NCBI GenBank assembly: GCA_030035585.1
Contig: CM057473.1
Location: 10,032,501-10,096,500, forward strand
Direction of reading: 5' to 3'
DNA: 64,000 nt
From: Dugong dugon
Taxonomy: Eukaryota; Chordata; Mammalia; Sirenia; Dugongidae
Shown piece by piece: positions 21,904-33,780 of this stretch. The first letter of the stretch is position 1. Every line of letters begins with the position of its first letter. The notes beneath the pieces were generated by a model. That model made no database searches and was not told the DNA's origin. It saw only the letters and a list, made by a program, of their open reading frames with translations. Position numbers and translations under genes: made by a program.

Positions 21904-24225
21904 TTGTTGTTGTTGTTGTTAGGTGCTGTGGAGTCACTTCTGACTCATAGCGACTCTATGTACAATAGAATGAAACGCTGCCCAGTCCTGCACCATCCTC
22001 ACAGTCCTTGTTATGCTTGAGCCCATTGTTGCAGCCACTGTGTCAATCCATCTTGTTGAAGGTATTCTTCTTTTTCACTTGCCCTCTACTTTACCAAGTG
22101 TCTTAGGCTGGGCTCGCTAGAGAAGCAAAGCCAGCAAAGTGTACATATGTATATACAGAGAGATTTATATCAAGGAAAAGCTCTTGAGGTTTTTAGAGGC
22201 TGGGTAAAGTCCCAAGTCCTTGGGATAGGTAAGAAGATTGTCCTGATTCACGTAGCCACAGGTGCTGGCAAATCCAAGACTGGCAGGCCAGAAAGCAGGG
22301 CTGTTGCAGATTTCTGCTGAATCACATAGCCACAGGGGCTGGTGAACCCAAGATTGGCAGGCCAGACAGCAGGACTGTAGCAGGCTGTGAAGATAGACGA
22401 ATCTCAAGATTGGGAGACAAGCTGCCAGCTCAAGTCCCAAGAATCGAGATCAGACAAAAAGGAGCCAACCGCAGGATCTAGAAAAGCCAAAAGCCTTAGC
22501 AAGGCTAGCAGGAAGGAAGTAGGTAGAGGAGGGAGGAGAAAAGAAGGCTGAGCCGGTGGTGAGCCATCACAGGCCCTGCTCCCGAAGGTACCACTCAGCA
22601 GATTCCATCATAGGGGTAATCACATATCAAAATTCAACAGAGAAGTGATAACAAACTTCCTGTCAAAAGAGAAAAAACTGTACAACTGCCAAAACACTGA
22701 GAATCATGGCCCAGCCAAGTTGACACACAATCTTAACCATCACACCAAGCAAGATATCCTTTTCCAGAGACTGATCCCTCCTGATAACATGTCCAAAGTA
22801 TGAGAGACGAAGTCTTGCCATCCTTACTTCTAAGGAGCATTCTTGCTATACTTCTTCCAAGACAGAATTGTTCCTTCTTCTGGCAGTTCGTGGTATATTC
22901 AACATTCTTTGCCAACACCGTCATTCAAAGGCATCAGTTCTTCCTCAGTCTTCCTTATTCACTGTCCAGCTCTCACATGCATATGAGGTGACTGAAAACA
23001 CCATTCCTTGGGTCAGTTGCACTTTAGTCCTTAAAGTGACATCTTTGCTTTTTAACACTTTAAAGAGTTCTTTTGCGTTGTTTAATTTCTTGATTGCTGC
23101 TTCCATGGGTGTTGATTATGGATCCATGTAAAATGAAATCCTTGACAACTTCAATCTTTTCTCTGTTTATCATGATGTGGCTTATTGGTCCACTTGTGAG
23201 GATTTTTGTTTTCTTTATGTTGAGTTGTAATCCAAACTGAAGGCTGTGAGCCTTGATCTTCATAAGTAAGTGCTTCAAGTTCTCTTCACTTTTAGCAAGG
23301 AAGGTTGTGTCATCTGCATATTGTAGGTCGTTAATGAGTCTTCCTCCAATCCTGATGCCTCATTATTCTTCATATAGTCCAGTTTCTAGGATTATTTGCT
23401 CAACATACAAATTGAATACGTATGGTGAAAGGATATAACCCTGACACACACCTTTCTTGACTTTAAGCCAAACAGTATCCCCTTGTTCTGGTCAAATGAC
23501 TGCCTCTTGGTCTAAGTACAGGCTCCTCAGGAGCACAATTAAGTGTTCTGGAATTCCCGTTCTTCACAATGTTATCCACAATTTGTTATGATCCACACAG
23601 TCGAACTCCTTTGCATAGTCAATAAAACACTGGTAAACATCTTTCTGGAATTCTCTGCTTTCAGCCATGATCCATCTGACATCAGCAATGACATCCCTTA
23701 TTCTACATCTTCTTCTGAATCCAGCTTAAATTTCTGGCAGTTCCTTGTTGATGTATTGCTGCAACCGCTTCTGAATGAATGATCTTCAGAAAAAATTTAC
23801 TTGTGTGTGATATTAATGTTATTGTTCGAAAATTTCCCCATTCAGTTGGACCACCTTTCTTGGGAATGGGTACAAATATGGTTCTCTTAGAGTCGGTTGG
23901 CCAGGTAGCTGTCTTACAAATTTCTTGGCATACACAATGAGTGCTTCCAGCACTGCATCAATTTGTTAAAACCTCTCAACTGGTATTCCATCGATTACCG
24001 GAGCTTTTATTTTTGCCAATGCCTTCAGTGCTGCTTGGATGTCTTTCTTCAGGACCACTAGTTCTTGATCATATGCTACATCCTGAAATGGCTGAAGGTC
24101 GACCAATTCTTCTTAGTACAGTGACTCTGTGTATTCCTTCCATCTTCTTTCCCCATAGAATTCTTCAATATTGCAACTAGAGGCTTAATTTTTTTTTCCA
24201 GTTCTTTCAGCTTGGGAAATGCCTA
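21904..24225 (-). mobile_element. RTE-clade (BovB-like) LINE, 5'-truncated, copy 1
   Basis: Reads on the minus strand. The 3' end is the (AAC)n-type tail, seen here as GTTGTTGTTGTTGTTAGG at about 21904. Reverse-transcriptase coding fragments include QFGLQLNIKKTKIL, SGPISHIMINREKIEVV (within 23060-23278) and the catalytic YADD complement at 23309-23320. The frame is broken throughout and the endonuclease end is missing. It is split by the LTR-like insertion at 22099-22744. Its last ~150 bp share the tail of the SINEs in this window, so this family is the likely mobilising machinery. Confidence 0.85.
22099..22744 (+). mobile_element. Solo-LTR-like element, family Y copy 1
   Basis: A 646-bp unit from TGTCTTAGGCTGGG to CCATCACA inserted in the RTE LINE. 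The 5-bp target duplication CCAAG is exact (22094-22098, 22745-22749); removing the unit restores the RTE phrase TACTTTACCAAGCA. TG...CA ends plus a 5-bp duplication are typical of retroviral LTRs. No internal retroviral genes accompany it, so it is probably a recombined solo LTR. Confidence 0.75.
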
Positions 24226-24312
24226 ATCTATGCGTCAAACCTACCCTTGAGATGGTCTCTAAATTCAAGTAGGATATACTCAAGGTCATAAGAAATAAAA
24301 CAGACCACACAA

Positions 24313-24667
24313 ATAAAGTCAACTGAACTTTGACAAAGAAGCAAAGGCATTCAAGAAGCAGGGCTGCAACAACCAGACATCCACAAGCAACAAACAAACA
24401 AACTCAAAAAATGAATCTAGACAGTTTTTACACCTTTCACAAAACTTAATTCAAAATGGATCACAGACCTAAATGTTAATTTCAAAACTATACAACTTCT
24501 AGACGATATCACAGGAGAAAAATCTAGGTCACCTTGGGTTTGACAATAAGTTTTTAGATGTAATACCAAAAGGCATGACTTATAAAAGAAAAAAAAATTG
24601 ATAATCTGGGTCTCATTAAAATAGACTACATGTGCTCTGTAAAAGAAACACTGATTTTTTAAAAAAC
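24313..24667 (+). mobile_element. Old L1 ORF2 fragment
   Basis: Decayed codons resembling KLNSKWITDLNVN, with ACATCCACAAGC and TTGACAAAGAAGC landmarks of L1 ORF2. L1-B is inserted at its right end. Confidence 0.6.
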
Positions 24668-27600
24668 ATATTAGAGGTGGTGCCAAGATGGTGGACCCCT
24701 CTTCCAGTGGACCCTCTTACAACAAAGACCCAAAAAAACAAGTGATTTGATTATACTTGGCAATGTGGGAGCCCCGAACATCAAAGGCAGAGCTGAGGAA
24801 CCAGACTGAGTGGCAGGGGGAGGGAGAGACGGTTCAGAAGCAGCGAGGAGTTGCCAGACCTGACCCAGCGAGAGCTTGAGCCCTTCAGGCCTAATCAGCT
24901 CGGGGGTGAGTGGTGAGGCAGGCAAGCAGCAGTGCTCAGGAGGTGTATTCCACACGGGGAGGTATATTCTCCACCCGGAGAGACCCAGCCTCTGAGAGTC
25001 TACTCGGCCACACAGAACCAGTGAGAAGCAACCCTCTATGAAAGATAAGTACTTGCCCATGGCTTACCGTGCAGATCAAAAACATCTCCCTTACAGAAAA
25101 AACTCTCTCCCATTTACCTTCCTGCTCCCTGCTCTGCACTGGGTCCCGGACTGGCTTCAGCAACTGCCGAGTCCCCTGGGCCGGAAGTAGAATCCGTCAC
25201 ACGCCCGGAGCCGTTCTCCCTACCTTGGAGAGTGAAGTAACATAATATTAAGGTAACCACAAAGGAAACTAACAATCCTACAAGTCAAAATAAATAACAA
25301 CAAAGATATAAGACTCAGAAAACACAAAATCAACAACAATGAAAAAGATGAAAAGAAAATACATAAAGAAAAATGACTCAGCACAAAAAATTAAGTGGAA
25401 CAAAGAAACTGTAAACAACACAAAAAAAAGACATCAGAATGACAGCACTAAACTCATACCTATCAATAATTATGCTGAATGTAAATGGACTAAATGCATC
25501 AATAAACAGAGTGGCAGGTTGGGTAAAAAAAACATGATCTGTCTATATGCTGCCTACACGAGAGACACCTTAGACTTAAAGACACAAACTAAAACTCAAA
25601 GGATGGAAAAAATACATCAAGCAAACAACACTCAAAAAAGAGCAGGAGTGGCAATATTAATCTCTGAGAAAATAGACTTTCAAGTAAAATCCACCACAAA
25701 GGATAAAGAAGGACACTATATAATGATTAAAGGGTCAATACACCAGGAGGATATAACTATAATAAATATTTATGCACCCAATGACAGGGCTCCAAAATAC
25801 AAAAAACAAACTCTAATAGCAATGAAAAGAGAGATAAACAGCTTCACAACAGTAGTAGGAGACTTCAACATGCCACTTTTGGTGAAGTACAAAACATCCA
25901 GAAAGAAGCTTAACAAAGACACAAAAGAGCTAAATGCTACAATCCAGCAACTTGATCTCATAGACATATACCAAACACTCCATCCAACAGCAGCCAAGTA
26001 TATTTTCTTTTCCAATGCACATGGAACATTCTCCAGAATAGACCACATATTAGGCCATAAAACAAGCCTTAACAAAATCCAAAGCATCAAAATATTACAA
26101 AGCATCTTTTCTGACCATAGAGCCATAAAAGTAGAAATCAACAACAGAAAAAGCAAGGAAAAAAAATCAACACATGGAAACTGAACAACATCTTGCTCAA
26201 AAACTACTGGGTTATAAAAGAAATTAAGAATGGAATAAAGAAATTCATAGAATCAAATAAGAATGAAAACACATCCTACCAGAACCTTTGGGACACAGCA
26301 AAAGCAGTGCTCAGAGGTCAGTTTATAGCAATAAATGCACATATCCAAAAAGAAGAAAGGGCCATCATCAAAACATTAACCCTACAACTGGAACAGGTAG
26401 AAAGAGAGCAGCAAAAGAAGCCCTCAGGCGCCAGAAGAAAGGAAATAATAAGAATTAGAGCAGAATTAAATGAAATAGAGAATAGAAAAACAATGGAAAG
26501 AGTTAACAAGACCAAAAGCTGGTTCTTTGAAAAGATCAACAAAATTGATAAACCATTGGCCAAACTGACAAAAGGAAAACAGGAGAGCAAGCAGATAACC
26601 CGTATAAGAAATGAGATGGGTGATATCACAACAGACCCAACTGAAATTAAAAGAATCATAACAGAATACTATGAAAAATTGTACTCCAACAAATTTGAAA
26701 ACCTAGAGGAAATGGACAAATTTCTAGAAACTCACTTCCTACCTAAACTAACACAAACAGAGGTAGAACAACTAAATAAACCCATAACAAAAGAAGAGAT
26801 TGAAAACGTAATTTAAAAACTCCCAATTAAAAAAAAAGCCCTGGCCTGGACGGCTCCACTGGAGAATTCTACCAAACTTTCAGAGAAGAGTTAATACCAC
26901 TACTACTAAAAGTATTTCAAACCATAAAAAGGATGGAATACTCCCAAACTCATTCTACGAATCCAGCATAACCCTGATACCAAAACCAGGTAAAGACACC
27001 ACAAAAAAAGAAAATTACAGGCCAATATCCCTCATGAACATTGACGCAAAAATCCTCAACAAAATTCTAGCCAACAGAATTCAGCAACATAACAAGAAAG
27101 TAATTCATCATGATCAAGTGGGATTTATATCAGGTATGCAGGGATGATTCAACATTAAAAAAACAATCAATGTAATCCATCACATAAATAAAACAAACAA
27201 CAAGAACCACATGATCTTATCAATCGATGTAGAAAAGGCATTTGACAAAGTCCAACACCCATTCATGATAAAAACTCACAACAAAATAGGAATAGAAGGG
27301 AAACTCCTCAGTATAATTAAGGGCATTTATATAAAGCCAACAGCCAACATCATCCTAAATGGAGAGACTTTGAAAGCATTCCCCTTGAGAATAGGAACCA
27401 GACAAGGATGCCCTTTATCATCACTCTTATTCAACATTATGCTGGAGGTCCTAGCCAATCTATTAGGCTAGAAAAAGAAATAAAGGGCATACAAATTGGT
27501 AAGGAAGAAGTAAAAGTATCTCTGTTTGCAGATGATATGATCTTATACACAAAAAACCCCAAAGAATCCACAAGAAAACTACTGGAACTAATAGAAGATT

Positions 27601-30160
27601 TCAGCAAAGTTCCAGGATACAAGACAACCATACAAAAATCAGTTGGATTCCTTTACACCAACAAAGGGAACCTCGAATAGGAAATCACCAAATCAATACC
27701 ATTTACAATAGCCTCCAAGGAGATAAAATACTTAGGAATAAATCTAACCAGAGACATAAAAGATCTATATAATGAAACCTACAAGACACTATTGTAAGAA
27801 ACCAAAAGAGACCAGCATAAGTGGAAAAACATACCTTGCTCATGGATAGGAAGACTCAATATTGTGAAAATATCTATTCTACCCAAAGAGATCTACAGAT
27901 ACAATGGAATCCCTATCCAAATTCCACCAGCATTTTTTAATGAGAAGGAGAAACAAATTATCAACTTCATATGGAAAGGGATGCGGCCCCGAATAATTAA
28001 GCATTACTCAAAAAGAAGAATAAAGTCAAGGCCTCACACTAACTGATTTTATAATCTATTATACCACCACAGTAGTCAAAACAGCCTGGTACTGGTACAG
28101 CAACAGATACACAGACCAGTGAAACAGAACTGAGAATCCAGACATAAATTCATCCACCTGTGAGCAGCTATTTGACAAAGGCCCAAAGTCCATTAATCGG
28201 GGAAAAGGCAGTTTCTTTAACAAATGATGCTGGCATAACTGGATATCTACTTGCAAAAAACTGAAACAAGACCCATACCTCACACCATGCACAAAAAACT
28301 AACTCAAAATGGATCAAAGACTTATATATAAAATTGAAAACGATAAAGATCATGGAAGAAAAAATAGGGACAATGCTAGGAGCCCTAATACATGGCATAA
28401 ACACAATACAAACCATAAGTAACAATGCACAAGCACCAGAAGAGAGACTAGATAACTGGGAGCTCCTAAAAATCAATCACTTATGCTCATCAAAAGACTT
28501 CACCAAAAGAGTAAAAAGACAACCTACAGACAGGGAAAAAAATTTTGGCTACAACAAATCCAATCAGGATCTAATCTCTAAAATCTACAAAATAGTACAA
28601 AACCTCAACAGCAAAAAGACAAATAACCCAATTAAAAAATGGGCAAAGGATATGTACAGGCACTTCGCCAAAGAAGATACTTAGGTGGATAACAGACACC
28701 TGAAGCAATGCTCACGAAAGTTAGTCATTAGAGAAATGCAGATCAAAACTACAATGAGATATCATCTTACCCCGACAAGGCTAACATTAATCCAAAAATA
28801 CAAAATAATAAATGCTGGAGAGGTTGTAGAGAGACTGGAACTCTTATACACTGTTGGTGGGAATGCAAAATGGTACAACCACTTTTGAAATCGATTTGGC
28901 GCTTCCTTAAAAAGCTAGAAATAGAAGTTCCACAGGATCCAGCTATCCTGCTCTTTGGAATATATCCTAGAGAAATAAGAGCCATCAAAAGAATAGATAT
29001 ATGCACACCCATGTTCGTTGCAGCACTGTTCACAATAGCAAAAAGATGGAAACAACCTAGGTACCCATCAATGGACAAATGGATAAACAAATTATGGTAT
29101 ATCCACACAATGGAGTAGTATGCAATAATAAATAACAAGGACGAAGCCGTGAAATATGACATGGAGGAAGCTGAAGTCTTTATGCTGAGTGAATTTATTC
29201 AGTCACAGAAGGACAAATATTGTATAAAACCACTATTATAAGAACTCAAGAAAAGGTTTAAACACAGGGAGGGGGAGGGTTATTTACTAACTAGATAGTT
29301 AATAAGAACTATATTAGGTGAAGGGAAAGACAGCACAGATTACAGGGGTAGTCAGCACAACTCAACTAAACCAAAGCTAAGAAGTTTCCTGAATACAATC
29401 AAACACTTTGAGGGACAGAGTAGCGGGGGTAGGGGTCTGGAGACCATGCTTTCAGGGGACATCTAAGTCAATTGGCATAACAAAGATTATTAAGAAAATG
29501 TTCTGCATCCTACTTTGGTGAGTGGCGTCTGGGATCTTAAAAGCTTGCAAGCAGCCATCTAAGACTCATCAATTGGTCCCAACCACCTGGAGTAAAGGAG
29601 AATGGAGAACACCAAAGACACAAGGAAAGTATTAGCCCAAGAGACAGAAAGGGCCGCATAAACCAGAGACTTCATCAGCCTGAGACCAGAAGAACTAGAC
29701 TGTGCCCGGCTACCACCAATGACCACCCTGACAGGGAACACTACAGGGAGTCCCGGATGGAGCAGGAGAAAAGTGGGGTGCAGAAATCAAATTCTAGTAA
29801 GAAGACCAGACTTAATGGTCTGACTGAGACTGGAGGAACCCTGGAAAGCATGGCCCCTGGATTCTCTATCAGCCCAGAACTAAAACAATTTCCGAGACCA
29901 ACTCTTCAGACAGGGATTGGACTGGACAGTAGCACATAAAGTGATACTCGTGAGGAGTTTGCCTCTTATCTCGAGTATATACAAAAGACTAAACGGGCAG
30001 CTTCTGTCCAGAGTGAGATGGGAAGGCACAGAGGGTTAGGAGCTGGTTGTATGGACATGAGGAATCAGGGGTGGAAGGGAGGAGTTTGCTTTCACAGTAC
30101 GGGGAGAGCAATTAAAGTCACATAACAATGTATGTATAAATTTCTGTATGGGAAAAAAAT
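24668..30160 (+). mobile_element. L1 element B, with 5'UTR but without ORF1
   Basis: Begins GAGGTGGTGCCAAGATGGTGG, a typical L1 5' start, and runs through a ~560-bp 5'UTR (to about 25235). It then goes directly into the inter-ORF spacer (GGTAACCACAAAGGAAACTAAC, compare GGTAACCACAAAGAAAGTTAAC at 16266 in L1-A). No ORF1 codons are present. ORF2 and a 3'UTR follow, ending in a short A run near 30155. A fuzzy target duplication around ATATTA is possible. Older than L1-A, judging by many stops. Confidence 0.85.
25439..29130 (+). pseudogene. L1-B ORF2, fragmented
   Basis: ORF2 begins at ATG 25439 and is broken into several frames. Endonuclease blocks ([40 protein letters not shown]) lie in 25339-26184. 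The linker and early RT are in 26193-26816. RT is split over 27211-27471 ([14 protein letters not shown]) and 27408-27680 ([10 protein letters not shown]). A C-terminal segment lies at 28334-29118 (NNPIKKWAKDMYRHF; PREIRAIKRIDICTP). Multiple frameshifts and stops make it inactive. Confidence 0.9.
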
Positions 30161-30380
30161 ATATATTAATTATGTCCATTCCCACATTCACATTAACTCT
30201 AATTAAGAGCTCTATAGTTGATCCTCTTTGATTTTCCAGCTATACAAGAATATTATTTGCAAATAATAATTTTGCTCTGGTTTTTATAATTCTATTTCTT
30301 TCTCTTATCTAATTGCGTTGGCCAGTAATTCCAGAATATTGCCAAGCTATAGTTAAGACAGTGGCCATTCTTTTTCCCCG
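30161..30380 (-). mobile_element. Old L1 RT-domain fragment
   Basis: The reverse complement gives an L1-like stretch (AATGGCCACTGTC, then CTGGCCAACGCAAT) equivalent to the [10 protein letters not shown]...[11 protein letters not shown] region. Confidence 0.55.
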
Positions 30381-30700
30381 ACTTTTCTGGGAATGCTTCA
30401 GGTGTTTAACAAATAACAAACGTTTTATGAGCTTTCCATAAAGATGTCAAAAACTGCTGCACTTCGCAATTTTCCTTTTTCTTCACTGGCCTTCTTGTCC
30501 AATAACTTAAGCCCTGAAAATTCCTTCCATTTGTTTGAAGATGAAAAGCAAAGTTCTTCAACCATTAGTGCTTAAAAAAGAAAAATTGGAGTGGAGTGCA
30601 GAAGGAAGAAGGAGCTGGCTAACCCCCACAACAAATGCCAAAGCAGAGGGTTAGAAAAAGTTCCTCCCAGAAAGTCACTCTTTAGAAGGGAAGAAGAGAA
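30381..30700. other. Proximal upstream flank of CYYR1
   Basis: No repeat or coding sequence recognised. It leads into the CpG-rich promoter. Confidence 0.5.
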
Positions 30701-31042
30701 ACGCAGGGAGGAGTCAGGGCCACCCCCGCCCCCAGGCCCGGGACTGTGCCATCGAGGAGATGAAACGTGAGCCCGGTGGCCAAGGACGCCAGAGCGCGGT
30801 GGGGAGAGACAAAGAGACCTCGGCCCCCAGCGCAGTCCAGCCCAGCCCGGGCCAGCGCGCGCCCCGGGTCCGCGGAGCCCCCACGGCCGGCCCGGGGTCC
30901 CTCCGAAGGCGCCCGGGGCTATGGCCCTGTCTCCGCTTTCCGCCCCTCTTGGGAGCGCTGCTCTCTCCATCTGACCGCCCTTTACCCCCTCCACTCCTTC
31001 CCGGTTCCGGGCTCTCTCTCCGGTCCCTGCCGTCTCTCCACA

Positions 31043-31090
31043 CGTCCGTCCGTCCGTCCGTCCGTCCGTCCGTCCGTCCGTCAGTCCGTG
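31043..31090. repeat. (CGTC)10 microsatellite in the CYYR1 5' leader
   Basis: Ten uninterrupted CGTC units (31043-31082) followed by AGTCCGTG. It ends about 26 bp upstream of the CYYR1 start codon, so it is probably transcribed as 5'UTR. Confidence 0.95.
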
Positions 31091-31115
31091 CTCGCAACTC
31101 CGGCCACCGGCTTGA

Positions 31116-31188
31116 ATGGACGCACCAAGGCTGCCCGGGCGTCCACGCATCTTGCTTTCGAAGTTGATCCTGCTCTTTGTCTACGCAG
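31116..31188 (+). CDS. CYYR1: CYYR1 exon 1 (coding part): start and signal peptide
   Basis: CYYR1 is a small type I membrane protein (about 154 residues in human) of poorly known function with a Cys/Tyr-rich ectodomain. This exon encodes residues 1-24, MDAPRLPGRPRI followed by the hydrophobic LLSKLILLFVYA. That is a signal peptide with likely cleavage after Ala24. Splicing occurs at G31188|GTCGGT, leaving one base (phase 1) that forms GAT (Asp25) with exon 2. The donor has G at +5 but a poor +3. The ATG has G at +4 but T at -3, a moderate context. The exon lies in the CpG island, as expected for a first exon. The 5' end of the exon is not defined here. It is too short to show as a long ORF and was recognised by its protein. 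Confidence 0.93.
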
Positions 31189-32965
31189 GTCGGTGAAATA
31201 AGACGGCGAGAAAAGGAAAGCGGGCTGCGGGCTGCCACCGGGGTTACCCTGCGGGCTAGCGCGGTTTGGGCGAGACCCACGGGGACCTTGGTGGAGGGCA
31301 AAGATCGCAGACTCCTTGCAGACCAGACAGGCGCGCGCGCAGACCTGGTCCGGACCTCCACGCGGGTTTGTTCTGTTTCTTTCATCTGCTCTTCTCTCCT
31401 CTCCATGTATTTCTTTTATCTTGTCCTTGTTTGCTTTTCGTTTCCTTTCTCTCTTGGCAAAGAAACTTGGAAACTGCATTCCCACATTCAGAGGGTTTTA
31501 CTTTCTGGAGAGAGTAAAATTTATCTAACTGTATCCACTACCCAAGAAGAGTCTTCGGGGTGAGGACGAGGGGTGAGGGTTGGGAGGAAGGCTATTTTCA
31601 GAAGGCACCTGAAGTTCAGAGATATTGCTAAGCTCTGAAACCAACTCATCTGGTGACTTTCCCATTTCAGTATAGGTGACCCACCGCTCGACCCACCCTC
31701 CACTTTCTAAACATGGCAGTCTTTCCCTTTTAGAAATAAACCACCGTAGTCCTCCCTTTTTTATTCTTTAGAAGATGATTCACAGTGTGCAACATGTGAA
31801 CAGTAGGGTGTGTTGAGTTTAAATGTAAGGTTTTTGAGAGACATGAGTTCACCCAGTCTAGTCTGTTTTCATTGATTTGGTTAAGCAGTTGTTTATAAGT
31901 GAAGAGCATCCCGTTTCCCTCCTAAAAGTTGTCGGTGCGAATTGCTAATAATTGATGAAGCAAGGGAGTTTTCTTGTTCTGTGATTGATACGAAGCCCCA
32001 AATGGCCTTTCATTGGTTATTCATGTATAAAGCTTTTAATTATACATGTGTTTTTGCAACTGTTTATAGTCACAAAACAGTGTAAGCTAAGAGCAAAGTT
32101 CTTTGTAAAACATTTTCGTGTCTCTAACTATGAGACATGACAAAAACCACAGGCTTACCCATGACCTTGCAATACTGAATTTATTCAGTGCTTTGATTTA
32201 CTTTTTGATACTCACAAAGATATTGTGATGGAAATGAAAACATCCTTCAACATTGTTATCTGAGCATCAAAATAATTGAATTTCTCATTCAACCTTGTCA
32301 GAAATGAGTCGAGATAACTTCTCTAGAAGTTTTCAATATGCTTATTAAAATGTAAACTTATGGCTGTCTGTAAGCTGTCATTTTAAAGATATTTTCTTGT
32401 AAGGAAAATGTTGACTTCCTAATACAGAAATTCATAAAAAGGAAAAGTTCCAACTATTTGATGGGGAGAATCCACATTCTAATCTCTATTACAACGCTTA
32501 TTTCTTTGACTTAAATTGTATAAGGTTTACAGAATTTGGAGGACTGGCAGGATCAGTTGAATTAATATTACTTTTATATAAAAATCTTATATTACTTCAT
32601 TGGAACGGATAATAATTCTTTCTACTGCCTCTGCTTCTCAAAAGGAAAAAAAATAAAAAATAGTACGCAGTCAATAAAACTTTCCGTAATACTTTCACTG
32701 TCTCTTAGCTAGCACTCCGCTGAACCACAGCTGTTTCTTGTTCTTTATATCTCTGTGTTTTATTCCCTGAGATAAACTGAAAGCTCCTAATATGCACTCC
32801 TTCCTTCCTTTATTCTTGCTCCTTCAATGCTAGGTACCGAACCCCCCAGCACTCAGGAAACCAGCAAAGTTGATGGGCAGCAATGTTGACATTTAGAAAG
32901 TTTTCACTCCATTCATTTCTTCATTCTATCTGCATCCCTCCCTAAAACAAAATAAAACAAGGAAC

Positions 32966-33165
32966 AGTAGTTACTGAGTTGATTCCAACTCATGGTGACC
33001 CCATGTGTTTCACAGTAGAACTGTGCTCCACAGGGTTTTCAATGGCTATGATCTTTTGGAAGTAGATTGCCAGGCCTTTCTTCTGAGGTGCTTCTGGGTG
33101 GATTCAAACCACTCACCTTGGTTAACAGCCCAACACTTAACATTTTCTCCAGTCAAGTACTCCCA
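32966..33165 (-). repeat. AfroSINE, long form
   Basis: Minus-strand copy with the long-form landmarks: TTCTGGGTGGATTCAAACCAC (B box complement), AGATTGCCAGGCCTTTCTTC, and the tail complement GAGTTGATTCCAACTCATGG. Confidence 0.88.
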
Positions 33166-33304
33166 TTCCCCACCCCACCCCCCAGTAAGCTACAAAGTAA
33201 TTACAAGCCAGTACTAGATTAATTTATTGTCTTTGATAAGAAATGCTTAACCCAATAAGTGCTTTGGGGTTAATTCCTAAACTTTTTATGCCGGAGACCT
33301 TTTT

Positions 33305-33420
33305 ATGCTTGCCATATTTATTCAACTAGTGTTTATTGAATGAGGCACCCTGAGTGACAAACAGAACAGAAGCCATGCTCTTGAGTTTTGTTGGGGAGAT
33401 AAGGGATGCCCGTACATTAG
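33305..33420 (-). repeat. L2-like relic
   Basis: ATTCAACTAGTGTTTATTGAATG followed by a CCATGCTCTTGAG segment resembles the L2 3' end. Diverged. Confidence 0.5.
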
Positions 33421-33577
33421 TCTGATGTATAAAGGGTTGTGTCATAGAAAAGGTATACTCACATGACATAGGTCTTCAAATGAAGCTGTATAGGACAGAG
33501 TCTGTTTTGCTCAGTATAATATTCTCAGAAACTAGCAAAATGCCTCGCACATTAAAAAAAAAAAAAAAAAAAAAAAC

Positions 33578-33738
33578 AGAACAAAGCTGTTGGCGTTGAG
33601 TCATTTAGGACTCATAGCGACCCTATGGGACAGAGATGAACTGCCCCACAGGGTTTCCAAGGAGCGGCTGATGAATTTGAACTGCCAACCTTTTAGTTAG
33701 CAGCCGAATGTTTAACCACTGTGCCACCAGGGCTCTGC
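33578..33738 (-). repeat. AfroSINE, short form, inside a MIR-like relic
   Basis: Complete short-form SINE on the minus strand, preceded by a run of about 23 A (33554-33576). Flanks AATGCCTCGCACATT and CTGCTTGGCATATAGG look like halves or a duplication of a MIR phrase (GCCTGGCACATAG type), so the SINE entered a MIR. Confidence 0.85.
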
Positions 33739-33780
33739 TTGGCATATAGGAGCTCAATATGTATGTGTTCAGTGGAATTG

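Larger units (their letters stand above)
30700..31370 (+). promoter_or_regulatory. CYYR1: CpG-rich CYYR1 promoter and 5'UTR
   Basis: A sharp rise in G+C and CpG content in otherwise AT-rich DNA, centred on exon 1 of CYYR1. Many GGGCGG/CCGCCC-like and CCCGG motifs occur and no TATA box is evident, as is usual for CpG-island promoters with dispersed starts. The transcription start is not visible; it lies somewhere upstream of 31116. Frames of 100-230 codons on both strands in this block are by-products of high GC. Confidence 0.8.

Noticed and set aside
23060-23278. A 72-codon minus-strand ORF as a small gene
   Set aside because: It is a fragment of RTE reverse transcriptase adjacent to the YADD motif.
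21904-24225. Evidence for recent horizontal transfer of the RTE/BovB-like LINE
   Set aside because: The copies are truncated and decayed; one window cannot test transfer, which would need cross-species phylogeny.
24668-25235. A separate CpG-rich promoter upstream of CYYR1
   Set aside because: It is the L1-B 5'UTR, recognised by its GGTGCCAAGATGG start and the following L1 ORF2.
31043-31090. Short regular repeats that might suggest a CRISPR-like array
   Set aside because: A pure tetranucleotide tract without spacers, in a mammalian promoter.
30572-31563. Long overlapping frames on both strands around 31 kb
   Set aside because: They arise from GC-rich, stop-poor CpG-island DNA and include repeated RTDG/VRPS translations of the CGTC microsatellite. 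The real coding part is 31116-31188.
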